Source: Roseburia sp. 831b (GTDB lineage: Bacteria; Bacillota; Clostridia; Lachnospirales; Lachnospiraceae). From it: DNA of 64,000 bases. Positions 9,364-21,013 of this stretch are shown piece after piece. The stretch is from NCBI RefSeq assembly GCF_001940165.2, contig NZ_CP135162.1, positions 1,415,501 to 1,479,500 on the forward strand, given 5' to 3'. Both the position numbers and the translations under genes were made by a program. Under the pieces are notes generated by a model. It was not told the origin of the DNA. It did not search any database and worked only from the letters and a program-made list of their open reading frames with translations. How positions within the stretch are numbered: the stretch's first letter is position 1; each line of letters opens with the position of its first letter.

Positions 9364-9501
9364 CTACATTCGGCAGCCTTTTGAGCATTTTAACTATTTT
9401 TTATTTAAATTATCGATAACAATTATCAATTATAGACAATAATAGGATATTTTTCTATTCAGGAAATACCCCCATACATTTTCTCTTTATCCGTCATAGG
9501 A

Positions 9502-10392
9502 TCACCTGCTCTTCCCCTGCTTTGGAACATCAGGAACCTTTACTTCCGGCATCTTTTCCTGCTCTCCCTTTGCACAGGCAGCCTCAAAGGCTTCCGCACC
9601 ATACTGATACTCGGAAGGTTCCGCAACAGCAGATACTAAAGATACATCTTCCATAATCTCTTCGGTCTGTTTCTCCGTATCAACCAGCTTATCATTCATG
9701 CGGTTAATCTCTACATCTCTTGCCCAATCCTCCACCTTATCAATGGATGCATCCAGACGAAGTACCATGGATTCATACACCTTCTTCTGCCATTTCCATG
9801 GCTTTTTCATTATCTCGGTCTTGGAAAATTTCTTCTCCTGTCCGGAATAATCTACTTCTTCCCTGTCAGCGAAGGTTCTGAACGTATTAGCCACCTTCTG
9901 TCCAGCTTCTCTCATTCCCTTACCAAAAGCATCAATCTTTGCGATAGTATGCTCCGTATCGGCAATTCCTTCTTTGACCTTATTCCTGATACCCATAAGT
10001 TTATCTTTCAAGCCTGCGAATTCGCAAACACGGTTTAAGGCTTCCTTACCACGCTTCTTAAAATCTGTCATGATTTCAGAAGCCTTATTCTTAATACCTT
10101 CCTTTACCTCAAAAATCTGCTCCTTAATCTCGTTGCAGCGATTCTCCAGACGATCAGCTGCTTCATTTAATGACTTCTTGAGCTTATTGGTAACAGTGTC
10201 ATCCTGCATTCTTTGAATATCATCACGCAGCTTTGCAATTTCTTCCGTCATATCTTCGACCTTGTGTGTCATGCTGTCCACATAGGCACAAAGCTCATAC
10301 ACTCCGTTTGCAGTCTGCTGCATACCATTACCGTTCAAAGCTGACAAAAGCTGTTTCATAACCTCTTCCCCGGTCATTGATTTCTCTTCCAT
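9502..10392 (-). CDS. ICE coiled-coil protein (DUF6674-like), function unknown
   Basis: 296 residues, GGAGG before the ATG. Highly charged and helical throughout. Residues ~40-110 form heptad-like coiled coil (EEIAKLRDDIQRMQ, NEAADRLENRCNEIKEQ). A basic/aromatic stretch (KKPWKWQKKVYESM) and an acidic low-complexity tail follow. No membrane segment. It resembles a family of uncharacterised proteins from clostridial conjugative elements; the DUF number is from memory. It is the last backbone gene of the run that begins with SpoVG. Its role in transfer or maintenance is not known. Confidence 0.65.
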   Translation of the reverse strand: MEEKSMTGEEVMKQLLSALNGNGMQQTANGVYELCAYVDSMTHKVEDMTEEIAKLRDDIQRMQDDTVTNKLKKSLNEAADRLENRCNEIKEQIFEVKEGIKNKASEIMTDFKKRGKEALNRVCEFAGLKDKLMGIRNKVKEGIADTEHTIAKIDAFGKGMREAGQKVANTFRTFADREEVDYSGQEKKFSKTEIMKKPWKWQKKVYESMVLRLDASIDKVEDWARDVEINRMNDKLVDTEKQTEEIMEDVSLVSAVAEPSEYQYGAEAFEAACAKGEQEKMPEVKVPDVPKQGKSR

Positions 10393-10456
10393 AGTCTGTT
10401 TCCTCCTTTTCCAGCGAAGTAGCCACCGGCCACTCCGCCTTAATAATTAGTTGTCA

Positions 10457-11155
10457 TTAGCGAAAGGGCAAGTCCTTACCATCCGCTTTCATGAACTGAT
10501 CCTTTGCCTGTGACTGTGCCTGATTCTTGGCAGACCCTAATGCCTGCTCTTCCTTCTTAGACTTGGCAATCTCATACTGGTTCACAATCTCGGTATAAAG
10601 CTTCTCACGAAATTCCTTCGTTACCGGATAACACACATCCTGATAGACTGCCTTGCCCTGTTCATCTGTCTGCTTTGTCTTGTAGGAAGGCATTGCCACA
10701 AAAAGCTTATCCTTCCCCTGCAGGATGCTTACATTATTGACGATAAAACTGTCCTCAAAATATACACGGGCAAGTCCACGGATATTGCTGCCTTCCCTCT
10801 CATAAGGTGTTACGGTAACACTAAACTCCGGCATTTGCATCTCACCCTTTTCTGTCTTAAACTCCTGACCATCCGTAGCCTTTACCTGCTCAAACGCCTC
10901 AAGGATATTGTCGTAAAGCTCCTTACGAAATTCTGCCGTAATCGGATTGCAGACATCCTTATAGATAGTACCACCATTCTCATCACGCTCCGATGACTTA
11001 TAACGGGGCATGGATACAAAGAGTGAATCCTTCTCCCTGTTCTCCAAAATGGCAATGTTGGTAATCTTAAAGGAATCACCAAATACCAGTGTTGCAAAAC
11101 CTTTTACATTCCCTTCCTGATTCTTTGCTTCTGTTACTTTAATTGAATACTTCAT
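10457..11155 (-). CDS. Tandem SpoVG-domain protein
   Basis: 232 residues containing two copies of the SpoVG fold. Copy 1 is residues ~1-95 (IKVTEAKNQEGNVKGFATLVF, then FRKELYDNILEAFEQ). Copy 2 is ~112-200 (VTVTPYEREGSNIRGLARVYF, then FREKLYTEIVNQYE). Each copy has the family pattern ending in YxDxCxPxTxEFR. SpoVG proteins are small DNA/RNA-binding regulators, normally ~95 residues with one domain. The C-terminal tail is Gln/Lys-rich and ends PFR. Encoded in the ICE gene run between the sortase pair and the DUF6674-like gene. Probably a nucleic-acid-binding regulator of element genes. Confidence 0.85.
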   Translation of the reverse strand: MKYSIKVTEAKNQEGNVKGFATLVFGDSFKITNIAILENREKDSLFVSMPRYKSSERDENGGTIYKDVCNPITAEFRKELYDNILEAFEQVKATDGQEFKTEKGEMQMPEFSVTVTPYEREGSNIRGLARVYFEDSFIVNNVSILQGKDKLFVAMPSYKTKQTDEQGKAVYQDVCYPVTKEFREKLYTEIVNQYEIAKSKKEEQALGSAKNQAQSQAKDQFMKADGKDLPFR

Positions 11156-11191
11156 ATAATCCTCGCTTTCTGTCTGGAACCGCCAGACCGG

Positions 11192-11572
11192 TTAATCTTC
11201 TGTATCCGGTATCACCAGATAACACTCTAAAGTTTCGATATTACTGATTGGCAGCCTGCCATTTAGCCAGTTTGCCAGAGTAACCGTAAATCCGTCCTGT
11301 TCATAGTAAATCCACTTATCGGCTGTAAGCTCATACTCATACAGTACCGTTACATCAAAGTCCGGCATGAACATTCCTGCCTCTTCATCAAAAGCACATG
11401 CCACACCTGCCCGTAAGGTAAGTGACAGGCTGGGAACCACCACATACCATCCGCTGATAACAAGCTGTAAGTCATCATCTATCTCCACAATCTCATCACA
11501 TCTGTCCTCAAACTCCATCTCGGAGATAATCTCTTCAATATCCCCAAGACGATATTTCTTCCTATTCTCCAT
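11192..11572 (-). CDS. Uncharacterised ICE protein
   Basis: 126 residues starting MENRKKYRLG, chosen because GGAAGG lies 6 bases upstream; an earlier in-frame ATG has no such site. It is acidic, without membrane segments, and predicted mixed alpha/beta (LQLVISGWYVVVP, VTVLYEYELT). I do not recognise the family. The start overlaps the end of the sortase gene by 11 bases, so the two are co-translated. Confidence 0.6.
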   Translation of the reverse strand: MENRKKYRLGDIEEIISEMEFEDRCDEIVEIDDDLQLVISGWYVVVPSLSLTLRAGVACAFDEEAGMFMPDFDVTVLYEYELTADKWIYYEQDGFTVTLANWLNGRLPISNIETLECYLVIPDTED

Positions 11573-12197
11573 AAGCACCTTCCGCCCTGACCGGAACACA
11601 TTTCACCACGAAACGCTTTGTGCCTCTCTCTGCACAGGTAAAAAGAGTGAGTTCTTCTGTATCTCCATGTGTCTTTATGGAATTATCATAAGGACCCACC
11701 ACAAAGCTATCTGTCACTTCATAAGTATGAAGAGTTCCCTCTGTATCAAGCAATGTTACCTTATCCCCGGTTGCCACCTGATTCAGCTTTGTAAAGAACT
11801 CTCCATATCTGCTACCATTGTGTCCTGCAAGAACACAGTTTCCTTTTTCTCCTATCTTTCCGGTTTCGCTTAAATGTCCGATTGCCTTGTTAAGATTTGC
11901 GGAAGAACATCCTTCCACCACCGGATAGCGGATGCCTATACTCTCAATTTCCAGAATGGCAATAACATCCCCTTCTGCAAATATGGCTGCATCCTCCGAA
12001 CGACCGGCGGTTTGGACTTCCGCCCCGTTTTCTTCCATCTCTGTCTCATCTTCCTGCTTCTCCTCCAACTTCTGTTCAAATTCCTGTGTCAGCCTGTCCG
12101 TCTCCCTCATCCCGGTATAGTGATACACAATCGGAATGACAAAGAACAAAACTCCCACCACAATACAAATCCCGGCAAACACCTTTCTTCTGCTCAT
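11562..12197 (-). CDS. Class B/D-type sortase
   Basis: 211 residues, GGGAGG before the ATG. An N-terminal membrane anchor (VFAGICIVVGVLFFVIPIV) and a charged linker precede the sortase beta-barrel. The catalytic His is in LAGHNGSRYG, the Cys in LTLFTCAERGTK, and the Arg follows the Cys (KRFVV). Sortases cut LPxTG-like signals and attach proteins to the wall or to pilins. The only LPxTG protein in the window is the giant Cna-B adhesin at 45.5-50.9 kb (LPQTG), the likely substrate even though it lies 33 kb away. Extracytoplasmic, membrane-anchored. Confidence 0.88.
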   Translation of the reverse strand: MSRRKVFAGICIVVGVLFFVIPIVYHYTGMRETDRLTQEFEQKLEEKQEDETEMEENGAEVQTAGRSEDAAIFAEGDVIAILEIESIGIRYPVVEGCSSANLNKAIGHLSETGKIGEKGNCVLAGHNGSRYGEFFTKLNQVATGDKVTLLDTEGTLHTYEVTDSFVVGPYDNSIKTHGDTEELTLFTCAERGTKRFVVKCVPVRAEGAYGE

Positions 12198-12230
12198 ATC
12201 AATCGCCTCCCAAATTCTTAAGATAGGAAA

Positions 12231-12252
12231 TGCCCCACCAGACGGCAGGGCA
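12231..12252 (-). terminator. Probable terminator after the giant methylase/helicase gene
   Basis: Minus strand: a 9-bp G+C-rich stem (two G-U pairs) with a 4-nt loop, followed by ATTTCC. The T-run is short, so it may be a partial terminator between 12260..19861 and the sortase gene. Confidence 0.45.
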
Positions 12253-12259
12253 CACTCTC

Positions 12260-15200
12260 TTATCTTTGTTTATCCTGCCTTGTCTGATAAGGCACTTCGT
12301 TTTCTGCTACATTCATGCTCTTGTCTTCCTCCATTCCACCAAGGTCTGCATCTGCCACCTTTTCGTTTTCAAGGTCTAACAGGGCATTTAATTCAAACTG
12401 TCTGGATAACTTCTCCTTGAGCTCCTCTTCGTGCATAAAAGGCTTCTCATACTCTTCCTTCGATGCCTTTAAGTCGTTTTCGTACTGCTCAATCTTCTTT
12501 AACAGAAATTCCTCATTCTCGTGGATACCGTTAAAACAGTTTTCAAGCTTTACCATATTGCCCACCGGGCTGGTGGAAAGCTCTACCTTGTACTCGGTCT
12601 TGCCACGAAGAATCAGGTAATGGGTACCCATGAAGTTTTTTTCTACCAGAAGTTCAAAGCCATGGAAACTGCCAAGGGCACTTGTCTCCCCTGTTTTGCA
12701 TTTACTTATGGCTTCAAGCATTATGGCACCGCCGTCTGCTCTCTCCGTATAAGTAAATTTGCCTACCGTAATGGCAAAGTCCGGATTGTCAATCAGCTCC
12801 TTATCCCTTGCCTTTATATCTTCCCTGACACAGGCTAACTTTTCCGTTGCCGCCTTAATCAGCTTCGGATAACGGATCATGAAATTATCCTGCAGCGAAT
12901 ACCTCTGGTTGTCATAGGATGCTTTCAAAAGTTTTAATCGCTGCACATCGTTATCAATCTCCATCTTTTCCTTTATCATCGGATTGCCTGTAGCCACAGC
13001 CTTAATCTCTGCATAGGAAAGCGTAGCCTCATCAATATCCTCACAGGTTCGACTTACTGCCTTGCTTGTAGTAACCTGACTGATAAATCGCTGCTTATTT
13101 TCCACCAGACTCCAGTTGTACGCATCAAAGGTTGATTTGGTAACATAACGATAAACTGCTATCTCCTCATTCTCATTACCCTGTCTGATACCTCGTCCTT
13201 CTCTCTGTTCAATGGAAGAAGGCTTCCATGGACAGTCCACATGATGAAGTGCTACAAGATGTGTCTGCACATTGACACCCGTACCGCATTTATCTGTGGA
13301 ACCGATAAGCACTTTCTTCTTACCGGTCCTCATTTCCTTAAACAGCACATCCCTCTGGGCATCCGTCTTTGCATCATGGATAAATGCTATCTCTTCCGCA
13401 GGAATCCCGTACTGGATAAGTGCATCCTTAAGATACTGATAGACTGTAAAATCCTTGTCTGCTCCCGGTGTACCGATATCAGAGAAAATCAGCTGACAGC
13501 CTATCTTTCCGTCCTTGTTCCCTTCCTGATACTCCTTCCATACATTCTCCGCTACCTTATTTAACTTTCCATCCGGGTTATTTGGTGCATCCCTGTCAAT
13601 CAGTCTTGCATCCGTTCCAAGCAGTCTCGCCTCGTGGGTAATCTTAAGAAAGTTATCTACGGAAGGGTCTACACCACCATTACGGATTCTCTCTGCTCTT
13701 ACCACAAAATCTTCCATAACCTGCTTTACATACCAGTCAGGCTCTGATTCCACGATAATCGCCTTACCGCCACGAAGTGCAGGCACATCCAGATCAAGCA
13801 TATCCGCAGTCTGCACATCTGCCACCTCTCGGTAGATATTCATAAGCTCCGGCAGATTGGTAAACTTATTAAAACGGCTCTTAAATCGAAATCCGCTTCC
13901 CTCTACCGTAAGTTCCAGTGCAGTTGTGACTTCACCGAAGTTTGCCGCCCATGCATCAAAGTGGTAAATTCCCATCTGCTCCAACGCCGGCTTCTGCAAA
14001 TAAAGCTGCATTACATACATCTCGCACATGGTATTGGAAATCGGTGTACCTGTTGCAAATACAATGCCCCTATTTCCGCTAATCTCACTGATATACTGGC
14101 ATTTCAACTGCATATCCGTTGCTTTCTTTGAGCCGGATGAACTGATACCTGACACATTGTTCATCTTGGAAAATATGGCAAGGTTCTTAAATGCGTGTGC
14201 CTCGTCTACCATAATGGAATCAATACCCAGTTCCTCAAAGGTGATAAGGTCATCCTTCCTGCTTTCATCAGCAAGGGAAGCTATCTGCTCCTCCAGCTTC
14301 TTTCTCTGGCTTTCCATCTGCTTGATGGTCCACTGCTCACCGTTCTGACTCTTCATATCCTCAATGGCATATGCAATCTCATCCACCTGTGCCTGAAGCA
14401 TCCGTTCCTTTCTCTCCGCCGAAATCGGAATCTTTTCAAACTGGGAATGGGACATAATGATACAGTCATAATCTCCCGTAGCAATCCTGCTGATAAACTG
14501 CTTTCTTCGGCTCTTTTCAAAGTCTCTTTCTGTTGCCACCAATATATTGGCTGACGGATACAGTCTTAAAAACTCAGAAGCCGTCTGACCGATAAGCGGC
14601 TTTGGCACTACCATTACGGTCTTATTGGCAAGTCCAAGCCTTTTCTGCTCCATGCAGGCAGCCATCATCTCAAAGCTCTTTCCGGCTCCCACACAATGGG
14701 CAAGCAGTGTATTCCCCCCAAGAAGTATCCTTGCTACCGCATTCTTCTGATGTGGTTTTAACTCAATCTCCGGATTCATACCCGGAAACTGTAAGTGGCT
14801 GCCATCATACTCACGAAGACGGATGTTATTAAATGTCTCGTTGTAATACTCCACATACTTTGCCCTACGCTGCGGGTCAGCAAATAACCATTCCTTGAAT
14901 TTCTCCTTCATCTGGTTCTGCTTTTCCCTTGCCAGCATGGTTTCATTCTTGTTTACCACATAGTGATACTTTCCATCCCCGTCATCCACTCTGTCACGCA
15001 CGGTTACGGTTTTCAGATTCAGGCTCTCCTCAAAAATAGAATAAGCGTCCATGCGGCTTGTACCATAGGTCTTGGTAGCTGCTACTGAACGCTTATCCAT
15101 GGACTTGTTCTCAATGAACCATTCCATACTTATTTTATTTAAGTGTACCTGAATACCGGAATTGTACCACTGGCTTCTCACAGCCCTCGCCCTTCTCGGT

Positions 15201-18200
15201 GTATTGAGAAGTTCATAGATAAACTGCTCATAGTCCTGCGGGTCAATCCATGTGATTCCGATTCTCACATCAATATCACTGGCTTCAATCCACTCCGGCT
15301 GCACCTTTTCCAGTGCCTCCACATTGATTCCGTATGCCAGATTTTCCTCTGAAGCCGCCTTTGCCACACGAAGCTTATCCCTTACATTGCCTGACAGATA
15401 CTCATCCGCAGTCTCATATCCTGCATTTGGATTATTCTCATTGGCAAGTGCCGGATTAAGGTATATAAGTCCTTCCAGCTCCTTTACAAGTGCTGCTCTT
15501 TTAAGCTCCGCTGTCAAGTCTTCGGAAAAACCGATTTCTTCCTCCCCTGTCTGCTCCCGAAGCTCCTGCTTCACTGCTTCCAGATCAGGCTCATAGATGG
15601 ATAACATATAGGGAATATTGACTGCACCAAACTCATTGATGGAGATATTCAGGGCTTCCACTGCTGTTTCCACCCTCTCAATCACAGGCTTTGCTTTTAT
15701 GGTCTGCTTATAAAACATATCCGCTTTTTTCACCTCCCCGTCTTCATTTACTTCCTCCAAAGAACAAAGAAGCGGGTAATCACTGTCATCACGGAATGCA
15801 GTCCTATTGCTTTTACCTGTGATATATCCGTACCTCTCCACAAACTTATCATATTTGGCATTAAGAAGTGCCTGCTTATCTGCAAGCTCTTCCTCTGAGC
15901 AGCCTTCCATCTGGATATCAATCAGTTCCCTTGTAACGGTTCTGATTTCATCCAAAAGTCGGATTCTCTCCTCTGCCGTCTGTGACACATTCTGCCTTAT
16001 CATCTGGGAATTTTCCCTGTAATACAGCTTTCCCTCATAGAAGGTGTAAGTATAGTTTCTTACATCCAGGTCAGCCGGAATAATGTCCTCGCTTTCTTCC
16101 TCCTCTTCTGCCAGTCTTTCAAAATCCGTAACCTGTGCCTGAATGTTATGGATAGCCCTGTTAAGCTCCTCATACATGTTGAAGTTCTCATCATCATTGA
16201 CACAGACCGTATATCTTGAGTCCTGTCCGTAGATTCTGGTGTCATACTCCATATGCCCAAGCATCATTTCCGGATGCTCAACGAAATAGGAATTGACCGC
16301 AATTCCATTTTCCGTATAGCCCAAGTGTACCCAGTCCGGCTCAATATCCATCTTTCGCTCCCTCTTCTGTAGGAAAAGGATGTCCGATGTTACCTCGGTT
16401 CCCGCATTGTCCTTAAATGCAGTATTGGGAAGTCTTACTGCACCCACAAGCTCTGCCCTTTCCGCTATATACTTACGGATAGTCGGGTTGCTCTTATCCA
16501 GTGTTCCCTTTGTGGTAATAACTGCCACAATACCACCCGGTCTTACCTGATCCAGTGACTTTGCTATAAAATAATCATGGATACGGAAGTTGTATTTATT
16601 GTACTTCGGGTCATAAATCTTATAGTCACCAAATGGCACATTGCCCACAACCACATCAAAGAAGTTATCCGGATAATTGGTTTTTTCAAACCCTGTGATA
16701 CTGATATTGGCTTTCTGGTAAAGCTGCCTTGCAATACGCCCTGATATGCTGTCAAGCTCCACACCATACAGATTGCTCTTTTGCAGTGGCGTTGGCATAC
16801 TTCCAAAGAAGTTACCGATACCCATGGAAGGCTCAAGTATATTCCCACCATGGAACCCGAACTGCACCAGTGCATTGTTGATACACATGGCAATCTCCGG
16901 AGAAGTATAAAAGGCATTGTTGACCGTTGCCCTTGCCGCAGCATACTCATCGTCCGATAAGAGGCTTTTAAGTTCTGCATATTCCTTTTCCCATGAGGCA
17001 TTTCGTTCATCAAACGCCTGTGCAAGTCCGCCCCAGCCGACATAATTCGACAGGACTTTCTGTTCCTCTCTGGTGGCAAGTCTGCCCTCTGCCTCTATCT
17101 CTTTAAGGGTACGGATGGCATCCACATTCCACTTAAATCTTGTCTTGGCTCCGCCCTTTGGAAGTTCTGCCGGATTGTAATGGAAATTTGTCTTTTCCGT
17201 CTTGGAAGCATCCTGCGTTTCTTCCGATGATACAGTGGGTGTCTCCGTTGCTTCATCCGCTGTCTCCCATCCGTTTGCAATGGCTCTCTCCTTTGTGGCT
17301 TCCCTGTTTGCCTTAATCTCTGCCTGCTTGTCGAGAAATTCCTGATAAATTGGCTTTCTTGCAGGGTTCTCGCCCTGCATCATCTTATCGAAGTATTCCC
17401 TCTGGTCCACACCACAGTAATATGGTGTCTTTACCATATAGGTCAGCACTTCATAAAGCTCACGATAGCCTGTGGTTTCCTTTACCCTCTCTCCAAATCG
17501 GTTCTTGTAATTTACCTCAAGCTCATAAGGCTTTAAGGTATATTGCACCAAACCATACTGATTATTGGCAAAAGCACTGCGGGAATCCTTACCGTCTAAT
17601 ACCACCTCTGATAAGAAATCAAGCTTGTTCGGCATAAACAGATACTCAGAAGCAACGATATCCTGCAAAAATGGCTTAAATGGAGTGTAGCAGCTGCACT
17701 CTGAAACAAGAATCTCCAAAGCATCCCGCAAATCCTCATCCATTTCCTCAATGTGTTTTGCATAATCTATGGGAGTGATATACTGAAGCTCACTGCCGTC
17801 GTGCTGTGTTTCTTCGTTTTGTACTTCATCCACTATCTCCGCTTCCGGCTCGTCCATCTCATCCTCATAATCTTCTTCCATCTGCATTTCAGGACTATAT
17901 TCTGCCATGGTTGCAAATCTGTCTTCAATGGCTGCCTCCTCATCCGTAAGAGGTCTGCCCTCATTATAAGCTCTGTTAAGTTTCTCAATATCACTTAAGG
18001 AGCTGTTGTAACTTTCAGGTTCATCAGGAATTGCAAAATCATCAATTCCATCGGTAATGCCCTCTGATTCAATCTCACGATACTCTCCGTCGATTGCCTC
18101 ATCATCTTCCCTTGTGCCTTCCAGAAAGAAATCTTCAAATCTTGGTATCTCCGGCTGGTATTCTCCGGTCATAATAAGAAGTCCGATTTCTTTTTCGATG

Positions 18201-19861
18201 TTCTTCCATGAAACATAGCCCTCATGTTCGCCTTCTTCATCACGCCACTGGAATCTGAGTCCCTGGGCATGGAAGCTGTCATAACCGTGAAGTCCGTATC
18301 CGTCTATCGGCCAGCCTGCTCCACCCTGACCATATTCCTTCTTAATACGCTGGGCTCTTGTGCCTGCATCAATCTCTGTCTGAAAGATTTCACATACTCT
18401 TTTTCTTCCGTTTTCAAATCCGGTTCCCCGAAGCACTACCTCTTTCACATACTCTGTAGGCACCACAAGCTCCTTCTTTGGATTCAGATAATTGTACTTG
18501 CCAGCCTTTGCCTCCTGCTGATCCTTTGCAAGCCTTTCTTTCGCCTTATCCGCATAGTCCGAAGCCGCTTTCTTTGATGGAGAAAGTCCGTATTCAGGGT
18601 CAAAAAAAGAAGCCTGATGATATTCACCGGCTTCCGTTTTTCCAAATGAGTCAAGCTCATTTAATTCCCTGTTAAGTTCTTCATCTTCTAATGAAACTTC
18701 ATTACTACCTGACTTAAGACTACTTCCTCTGCCTGCATCTTCGCCTGTTCCCTTATCTTCCACATTTCCATCGTGGATGACGGGTCTTTCGGCTTGTGCT
18801 TCGCTAAATACTGGTCCATCAGCATCTCCAGCAGGTCGTTTGCTTCCTTCTCCACTTCCTGCATCTTCTCTGCCAGCTTCCCGAATCGGAGCAGTGTCTT
18901 GTATCTCTGAGGTTCCATTTCCTCCAGATACTTCATTGCCATCCTTCCGTATTTGCCCAGCTTCTTCATCTTTTCTGTCTGCTCTTCCGGCATCTGAATG
19001 TTCGGATAAAGCAGTCCGTCCACTTCCGTGTAACTGATTGCCATCTCTGCCATATTGATTTCTCCCTTCCGCAGATAATACTTTCTGCTGTTCCATGGTC
19101 TTTAAGTTGCTGTTAATACCTCTAAGAACACTACAGGAGACATCGCATACCAGAGAACCGAGACGGTAAACCATTTCCTCATTGGAAACCTTTACGATCT
19201 GACTGAAATCCTGTTCTTCTTCAGATAAGTCAAATCCGCATCTCGTACCCACCGTATATAAAACGCTTCTTTCTATAAGCTGCTCCATATCCGGCAAGCC
19301 CTGACGTTTTGGTTGCCCAGAGCCTTCGCCCTGAACATATTCAGTAATCCCACTACCTGATAGTTGTAATAACTCGGACATTCGTTCCACGAATTCCTCT
19401 TTCATTATGACTCCGATTTCTTTTCTTGTAAAGTCCTTAATTACCGAAAATAACTCTCCCCTGTCCGTAGTCTCCTGCTTTGTTATATGCCCCTCTGATG
19501 CCAGAAAATCTGCATATTCTTTTAAGGTATCCCCCTCCAAATCCCATGTCAGTTTTCTGTTTCTTCCACCCGTATCGCTGATATCAAACACATAGCGAAG
19601 GTGGGGATTTAATGCCCTTGATGGAAATATGGCAATTCCCTTACTTCCACGCATGACATATCTGTCCACCTTCTTCCATGTGTCATAGTCAGCTACCAGA
19701 GTGGAATGGGGTCTTTGTGCATGAATCAGCAGAATATTGTCAAACTCATAACGGTATAAGTTTCCTGCCAGCTTTAAGATGCTCTTCCACTTATCCGCAG
19801 AAGTGGTCACATCCTTAATCTGTGCATCATAAATCTGCCTTGCCTGATAATCTGCACCCAT
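12260..19861 (-). CDS. Giant ArdC-N / N6-adenine methylase-like / SNF2 helicase fusion
   Basis: 2533 residues, GGAGG before the ATG. The N-terminus (~1-110; [28 protein letters not shown]) resembles the ssDNA-binding ArdC antirestriction domain. A long acidic region follows. A methyltransferase-like domain has SAM motif [12 protein letters not shown] (~1009) and catalytic motif GNVPFGDY (~1075) where typical N6 methylases have NPPF. A SNF2-type helicase core follows: [12 protein letters not shown] (~1724), [11 protein letters not shown] (~1887), GTPISNTM and [12 protein letters not shown] (~2221). The C-terminus is coiled coil. Such giants are hallmarks of large clostridial ICEs and phages and are thought to protect or process incoming DNA. 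The Asn-Val-Pro-Phe variant leaves methylation activity uncertain. Confidence 0.9.
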   Translation of the reverse strand: MGADYQARQIYDAQIKDVTTSADKWKSILKLAGNLYRYEFDNILLIHAQRPHSTLVADYDTWKKVDRYVMRGSKGIAIFPSRALNPHLRYVFDISDTGGRNRKLTWDLEGDTLKEYADFLASEGHITKQETTDRGELFSVIKDFTRKEIGVIMKEEFVERMSELLQLSGSGITEYVQGEGSGQPKRQGLPDMEQLIERSVLYTVGTRCGFDLSEEEQDFSQIVKVSNEEMVYRLGSLVCDVSCSVLRGINSNLKTMEQQKVLSAEGRNQYGRDGNQLHGSGRTALSEHSDAGRADRKDEEAGQIRKDGNEVSGGNGTSEIQDTAPIREAGREDAGSGEGSKRPAGDADGPVFSEAQAERPVIHDGNVEDKGTGEDAGRGSSLKSGSNEVSLEDEELNRELNELDSFGKTEAGEYHQASFFDPEYGLSPSKKAASDYADKAKERLAKDQQEAKAGKYNYLNPKKELVVPTEYVKEVVLRGTGFENGRKRVCEIFQTEIDAGTRAQRIKKEYGQGGAGWPIDGYGLHGYDSFHAQGLRFQWRDEEGEHEGYVSWKNIEKEIGLLIMTGEYQPEIPRFEDFFLEGTREDDEAIDGEYREIESEGITDGIDDFAIPDEPESYNSSLSDIEKLNRAYNEGRPLTDEEAAIEDRFATMAEYSPEMQMEEDYEDEMDEPEAEIVDEVQNEETQHDGSELQYITPIDYAKHIEEMDEDLRDALEILVSECSCYTPFKPFLQDIVASEYLFMPNKLDFLSEVVLDGKDSRSAFANNQYGLVQYTLKPYELEVNYKNRFGERVKETTGYRELYEVLTYMVKTPYYCGVDQREYFDKMMQGENPARKPIYQEFLDKQAEIKANREATKERAIANGWETADEATETPTVSSEETQDASKTEKTNFHYNPAELPKGGAKTRFKWNVDAIRTLKEIEAEGRLATREEQKVLSNYVGWGGLAQAFDERNASWEKEYAELKSLLSDDEYAAARATVNNAFYTSPEIAMCINNALVQFGFHGGNILEPSMGIGNFFGSMPTPLQKSNLYGVELDSISGRIARQLYQKANISITGFEKTNYPDNFFDVVVGNVPFGDYKIYDPKYNKYNFRIHDYFIAKSLDQVRPGGIVAVITTKGTLDKSNPTIRKYIAERAELVGAVRLPNTAFKDNAGTEVTSDILFLQKRERKMDIEPDWVHLGYTENGIAVNSYFVEHPEMMLGHMEYDTRIYGQDSRYTVCVNDDENFNMYEELNRAIHNIQAQVTDFERLAEEEEESEDIIPADLDVRNYTYTFYEGKLYYRENSQMIRQNVSQTAEERIRLLDEIRTVTRELIDIQMEGCSEEELADKQALLNAKYDKFVERYGYITGKSNRTAFRDDSDYPLLCSLEEVNEDGEVKKADMFYKQTIKAKPVIERVETAVEALNISINEFGAVNIPYMLSIYEPDLEAVKQELREQTGEEEIGFSEDLTAELKRAALVKELEGLIYLNPALANENNPNAGYETADEYLSGNVRDKLRVAKAASEENLAYGINVEALEKVQPEWIEASDIDVRIGITWIDPQDYEQFIYELLNTPRRARAVRSQWYNSGIQVHLNKISMEWFIENKSMDKRSVAATKTYGTSRMDAYSIFEESLNLKTVTVRDRVDDGDGKYHYVVNKNETMLAREKQNQMKEKFKEWLFADPQRRAKYVEYYNETFNNIRLREYDGSHLQFPGMNPEIELKPHQKNAVARILLGGNTLLAHCVGAGKSFEMMAACMEQKRLGLANKTVMVVPKPLIGQTASEFLRLYPSANILVATERDFEKSRRKQFISRIATGDYDCIIMSHSQFEKIPISAERKERMLQAQVDEIAYAIEDMKSQNGEQWTIKQMESQRKKLEEQIASLADESRKDDLITFEELGIDSIMVDEAHAFKNLAIFSKMNNVSGISSSGSKKATDMQLKCQYISEISGNRGIVFATGTPISNTMCEMYVMQLYLQKPALEQMGIYHFDAWAANFGEVTTALELTVEGSGFRFKSRFNKFTNLPELMNIYREVADVQTADMLDLDVPALRGGKAIIVESEPDWYVKQVMEDFVVRAERIRNGGVDPSVDNFLKITHEARLLGTDARLIDRDAPNNPDGKLNKVAENVWKEYQEGNKDGKIGCQLIFSDIGTPGADKDFTVYQYLKDALIQYGIPAEEIAFIHDAKTDAQRDVLFKEMRTGKKKVLIGSTDKCGTGVNVQTHLVALHHVDCPWKPSSIEQREGRGIRQGNENEEIAVYRYVTKSTFDAYNWSLVENKQRFISQVTTSKAVSRTCEDIDEATLSYAEIKAVATGNPMIKEKMEIDNDVQRLKLLKASYDNQRYSLQDNFMIRYPKLIKAATEKLACVREDIKARDKELIDNPDFAITVGKFTYTERADGGAIMLEAISKCKTGETSALGSFHGFELLVEKNFMGTHYLILRGKTEYKVELSTSPVGNMVKLENCFNGIHENEEFLLKKIEQYENDLKASKEEYEKPFMHEEELKEKLSRQFELNALLDLENEKVADADLGGMEEDKSMNVAENEVPYQTRQDKQR

Positions 19862-19874
19862 CTCTCATTCCTCC

Positions 19875-20447
19875 TTATGCTGTACTCAATTCGCAAATTG
19901 CATCACGAATATCTCTTCCATCTATCTCATTGCCAAGACTGTCCCATCCGTCGGCTCTGTTTCTTGCAAACAGTTCAATTCTTGGCACATCCCCGCAAAG
20001 CTCCACAATCCTGTCCCTGATTTCATCCGGCTTCTTACTGTGTTCCATAATCCTTGCATCACATATCTGGGAAACGGACTTGGATACCCTTTTCGGATGT
20101 CCCCTTGTTCCTATCAGACAAAGCTCTGAATTGGAACGGGTCCAGTATCCAAGCCCCACAAACCAGCTGTCCGCTTTTTTGTTTCTCTTAACCCAGTTAA
20201 ATCCACAGGTCTTATAGGTAAATCCCCATCTCCTCATGGTTTCCAGTCCTTCTTTCAGAAGCGGAAATGTTACCCATAGGAAAAGTACACAGTCATCTGC
20301 TGCCAGTGTTTCCACCGGAAGTGCCATGATATCCTCCATATTCATACATGAATAATGGCAGTCCGCTGATTTTTGCAGGCTGCCTTTCTTTGAATACGTC
20401 TTAAATTGCCACGGCGGGTCAGCATAGATAATTCCGTACTTTCCCAT
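19875..20447 (-). CDS. MT-A70 family adenine N6-methyltransferase
   Basis: 190 residues. It opens MGKYGIIYADPPWQFKTYS, with the DPPW catalytic motif of the MT-A70/Ime4 family; the SAM-binding segment is in the C-terminal half (RIELFARNRADGWDSLGNE). Bacterial members methylate adenine in DNA. The gene starts immediately after the stop of the preceding small gene and lies 13 bp upstream of the giant ArdC/SNF2 gene, so both DNA-modification functions are co-expressed. Likely role: modifying element DNA to evade host restriction (inference). Confidence 0.9.
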   Translation of the reverse strand: MGKYGIIYADPPWQFKTYSKKGSLQKSADCHYSCMNMEDIMALPVETLAADDCVLFLWVTFPLLKEGLETMRRWGFTYKTCGFNWVKRNKKADSWFVGLGYWTRSNSELCLIGTRGHPKRVSKSVSQICDARIMEHSKKPDEIRDRIVELCGDVPRIELFARNRADGWDSLGNEIDGRDIRDAICELSTA

Positions 20448-20816
20448 CTACTTCACCTTCCCGTTAAACATCTCCTTGAAAAGTTTAAGCTCATCCTTGT
20501 CCAGTGCCACCTCGAACTCATAGCAGGTTCCGCTATTATAGGACTTGTGCTCCTCTGCCTTAATCTTTCTTGCAAGACGGAGCAGGATATAGCACTCTCT
20601 GGAAAGCTTCACACTCTTTTTGAATGTGATATCTCCCGTCTCTGCTTCCTTCTGCTGCTTTGCAATGCGAAGAAGAAGTGTCTTATTGACCTCCTCCACT
20701 TCATCAAGGGAAATAAAAACGGATGCCTTATTAGCACCCGATCTGTCCCATTCCTTATGAAGCTCTTTCATTAAAAACTCCATGTTATCAATTATCTCTT
20801 TATTCTGTTTTCCCAT
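20448..20816 (-). CDS. Small uncharacterised ICE protein
   Basis: 122 residues starting MGKQNKEIID, chosen for the AGGAGG nine bases upstream. Helical, charged, no signal peptide. It contains LRLARKIKAEEHKSY and ends in a Lys-rich segment. I do not recognise the family. It lies between the DpnD/PcfM-like gene and the MT-A70 gene with almost no spacing, so it is part of the same operon. Confidence 0.6.
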   Translation of the reverse strand: MGKQNKEIIDNMEFLMKELHKEWDRSGANKASVFISLDEVEEVNKTLLLRIAKQQKEAETGDITFKKSVKLSRECYILLRLARKIKAEEHKSYNSGTCYEFEVALDKDELKLFKEMFNGKVK

Positions 20817-20829
20817 TGGTAATTCCTCC

Positions 20830-21012
20830 TTATCTGCTCTTTTCCGGCTGCATCTGCTGAAAGTCAACACCCTTCATATCCTCTGCATCCAGAATAATCT
20901 TCTGTCCATAGTAAAGCTCCATTGCCTTATCTATGGCTTCGCCAAGAGTTTCCGCCTGAATGGTTTCCACCCTTGACAGTTCTTCCTTAATCTCAATCTG
21001 AAACTCCTGCAT
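20830..21012 (-). CDS. DpnD/PcfM-like small protein
   Basis: 60 residues beginning MQEFQIEIKEELSRVE, with GGGGGAG upstream. The pattern FxIxIxExLSRxVxxxAxxxxEAI, then YYGQKIILDAEDMKGV, is that of the DpnD/PcfM family. Its function is unknown, but it is recurrent in Firmicutes conjugative plasmids and restriction loci. The ATG follows the upstream stop by one base. Confidence 0.7.
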   Translation of the reverse strand: MQEFQIEIKEELSRVETIQAETLGEAIDKAMELYYGQKIILDAEDMKGVDFQQMQPEKSR

Positions 21013-21013
21013 C

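Noticed and set aside
16564..19053. Open frames of 60-170 codons on both strands inside the giant ArdC/SNF2 gene
   Set aside because: They overlap a clearly conserved frame, lack ribosome sites and have unnatural composition; shadows of the real gene.
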